Positions 6,116-6,190 of a stretch of 6,190 nucleotides of DNA are shown here, piece by piece. Both the position numbers and the translations under genes were made by a program. Numbering within the stretch: position 1 is the first letter of the stretch; each line of letters starts with the position of its first letter. This DNA comes from Paracoccaceae bacterium (lineage in GTDB: Bacteria; Pseudomonadota; Alphaproteobacteria; Rhodobacterales; Rhodobacteraceae), in NCBI GenBank assembly GCA_024742655.1, contig JANSYB010000157.1:1-6190 (forward strand), read 5' to 3'. The notes under the pieces are model-generated. The model did not search any database. It was not told the DNA's origin and worked only from the letters and a program-made list of their open reading frames with translations.

Positions 6116-6190
6116 CTAAATATCGGCGGCATTCAGCCAGTGCCAGTCGCGCATTCGGGCACGGAACCACGTGCGTTGACGCTTGGCATA
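6116..6190 (-). CDS. miaA: tRNA dimethylallyltransferase MiaA, C-terminal fragment (cut by window edge)
   Basis: Only the last 24 codons and the TAG stop (6118-6116) are in the window; the gene continues beyond 6190. The reading frame from the edge gives YAKRQRTWFRARMRDW followed by HWLNAADI and the stop. This matches the conserved C-terminal YAKRQxTWFR motif of MiaA, the enzyme that transfers a dimethylallyl group to N6 of A37 in tRNAs reading UNN codons. The catalytic P-loop and DMAPP-binding parts lie outside. The stop is in the loop of the small palindrome GATATT-CTA-AATATC (6110-6124). miaA is co-oriented with the regulator gene, 78 bp away. Identification rests on this short but characteristic motif. 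Confidence 0.85.
   Translation of the reverse strand, partial: YAKRQRTWFRARMRDWHWLNAADI

Overview
The window is typical GC-rich alphaproteobacterial chromosome, most likely from the Rhodobacterales (Roseobacter/Rhodobacter group). The evidence is the SSB protein with a glycine-rich linker and DDEIPF tail, strong G/C bias at third codon positions (which creates long antisense shadow ORFs), a Tat-exported family 5 solute-binding protein, and a T1SS-type RTX metalloprotease starting MCLTC. Genus and species cannot be told from the sequence alone.

Layout, left to right. The ssb gene (18-524, minus) is divergent from a secreted lytic transglycosylase (710-1303, plus), and a 185-bp intergenic region holds both promoters. 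A 302-bp gap without a convincing gene follows; it carries a hairpin, an 8-G run and a doubtful 40-codon ORF. Next is a 612-residue RTX metalloprotease (1606-3444, plus) with a matrixin-like HExxHxxGxxH catalytic domain and calcium-binding nonapeptide repeats. It ends 25 bp from the stop of a convergent gene for a family 5 (oligopeptide/nickel-type) ABC solute-binding protein (3470-5068, minus). Upstream of that gene on the same strand are an AraC-family regulator (5234-6037, minus) and, at the right edge, the last 24 codons of miaA (6116-6190, minus), a fragment that is easy to overlook.

How the genes relate. ssb and miaA are housekeeping genes. The transglycosylase acts on periplasmic peptidoglycan. 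The metalloprotease is probably exported by a type I system encoded elsewhere. The AraC regulator and the solute-binding protein may form a small sensing/uptake pair, because they are co-oriented and separated by a 165-bp leader with inverted repeats. No permease or ATPase genes follow the binding protein, so it would have to use a transporter encoded elsewhere.

No clearly undescribed system is visible. The items most worth a second look are the metalloprotease's unusual features (its only two cysteines form a CxxC at the extreme N terminus, the serralysin tyrosine is absent, and its RTX region contains an 84-residue tandem duplication) and several inverted repeats at gene junctions, some placing a stop codon in the loop.
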